Source: Bacteroidota bacterium
GTDB lineage: Bacteria; Bacteroidota; Bacteroidia; UKL13-3
Direction of reading: 5' to 3'
Assembly (NCBI GenBank): GCA_010027395.1
Contig: RGVD01000143.1
Location: 1-6,714 of the forward strand
DNA: 6,714 nt
This document shows positions 6,415 through 6,714 of the stretch, piece by piece (positions within the stretch are counted from its first letter, which is position 1; each line of letters opens with the position of its first letter). The notes under the pieces are model-generated. The model was not told the DNA's origin, ran no database searches, and worked only from the letters and a program-made list of their open reading frames with translations. The position numbers were made by a program, and so were the translations under genes.

Positions 6415-6608
6415 GATTGGTTCTAAAAGGTTTCAGGGCTTTGGAGGATGAAGAGAACAAAGGCAAAGTAAAAAACAAAGCTCCTGAATTGGCTGAGGCT
6501 AAACCAGCAAAACCTGGCGTAAAACTAGGAGGTTTCTTAAACGATATAGTTAAAAAAGGCAAAGATTGGCTTTACGAAAAAGGGGACATGGAAGACTTTA
6601 GTGGTTAA
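6396..6608 (+). pseudogene. ftsA: FtsA C-terminal segment in the -1 frame
   Basis: The 70-residue segment starts MYATGVGLVLKGF, the conserved block near the FtsA C-terminus. It goes on through a charged, Ala/Pro/Lys-rich linker to LGGFLNDIVKKGKDWLYEK, which fits the C-terminal amphipathic membrane-targeting helix, and ends EDFSG. It belongs to the gene beginning at 5302 but is one frame back. Upstream, its frame is closed by TAG at 6363-6365. The two bases CA (6394-6395) before ATG could be the remainder of the CCN proline codon common at this place. The frame is otherwise intact, and four in-frame TAA codons follow (6606-6617). Adding about 28 bases at the break would restore a protein of about 444 residues. 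Independent re-initiation at ATG 6396, which overlaps the TAG at 6412, is possible but unsupported. Confidence 0.85.
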
Positions 6609-6646
6609 TAATAATAAACAAGGCTTCGGCATTAAATGAATTAACA

Positions 6647-6714
6647 ATGGAATCAAAAATTAAATTCAACTTACCTAAAGAAAAATCATCTATTATTAAA
6701 GTAATAGGTGTTGG
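6647..6714 (+). CDS. ftsZ: Cell division protein FtsZ, 5' end
   Basis: Only 22 codons plus two bases are visible before the window ends. The start MESKIKFNLPKEKSSIIKVIGVG matches the N-terminus of Bacteroidota FtsZ, whose VIGVGGGG(S/G)N continuation is the first GTP-binding glycine loop of the tubulin fold. FtsZ is the GTPase that polymerises into the cytokinetic ring and is held at the membrane by FtsA. The ATG at 6647 is the only sensible start: the upstream ATG at 6636 meets TAA after two codons, and no later in-frame ATG is seen. The 38-bp gap after ftsA holds tandem TAA codons and AT-rich sequence, with no clear Shine-Dalgarno or terminator, so read-through from ftsA is likely. Confidence 0.93.
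   Translation, partial: MESKIKFNLPKEKSSIIKVIGV

Noticed and set aside
1..6714. An unknown defence, secretion or biosynthetic system
   Set aside because: Every long frame on the + strand is explained by a known dcw gene, and the two gaps over 100 bp contain repeats and no unexplained coding sequence.

Overview
The window is a stretch of the division and cell wall (dcw) cluster of a low-GC member of the Bacteroidota. All genes lie on the + strand, in the order murD (3' end only) - ftsW - murG - murC - ftsQ - ftsA - ftsZ (5' end only). The phylum call rests on four things: the order murC-ftsQ-ftsA-ftsZ with no murB or ddl between murC and ftsQ; the Bacteroidota-like wording of FtsW, FtsQ and FtsZ (an FtsZ start containing FNLPKEKSSIIKVIGVG, an FtsQ ending in INIKYKGQVICKK); A-rich leaders with no clear Shine-Dalgarno sequence; and short extragenic repeats of types common in this phylum. 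I cannot place it reliably below phylum; Sphingobacteriales or Chitinophagales would fit.

Layout. 1-408 is the C-terminal domain of MurD. 409-590 is a 182-bp gap with a GC-rich double-hairpin (REP/BIME-like) element and, directly against the ftsW start, a degenerate 7-bp tandem repeat. ftsW (591-1805) and murG (1838-2932) follow closely. The 111-bp gap before murC holds a degenerate 8-bp tandem repeat whose phase runs back into the last codons of murG, then a 17-bp-period duplication. murC (3044-4498) abuts ftsQ (4499-5290) with no spacer; ftsA starts 11 bp later and ftsZ starts at 6647.

Function. MurD and MurC are the D-Glu-adding and L-Ala-adding ligases of UDP-MurNAc-pentapeptide synthesis. 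MurG adds GlcNAc to lipid I to make lipid II, and FtsW polymerises lipid II at the septum. FtsQ, FtsA and FtsZ are the divisome scaffold, the membrane tether and the tubulin-like ring protein. The cluster therefore links septal wall precursor supply to assembly of the division machine.

Two things are out of the ordinary. (1) ftsA is broken near its 3' end: the reading frame stops at 6414, while the conserved C-terminus continues in the -1 frame to 6608, and about 9 residues expected between the two parts are absent. This looks like a deletion of about 28 bp, real or an assembly error. (2) murC carries three in-frame copies of a 16-bp hairpin, GCGAAT-N4-ATTCGC, coding ANNFSP, ANQHSP and ANIDSP, within a stretch that appears to be extra relative to other MurC proteins. 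This suggests a small palindromic element expanded inside an essential gene. I see no new multi-gene system; the novelty here is in the repeats and the ftsA lesion.
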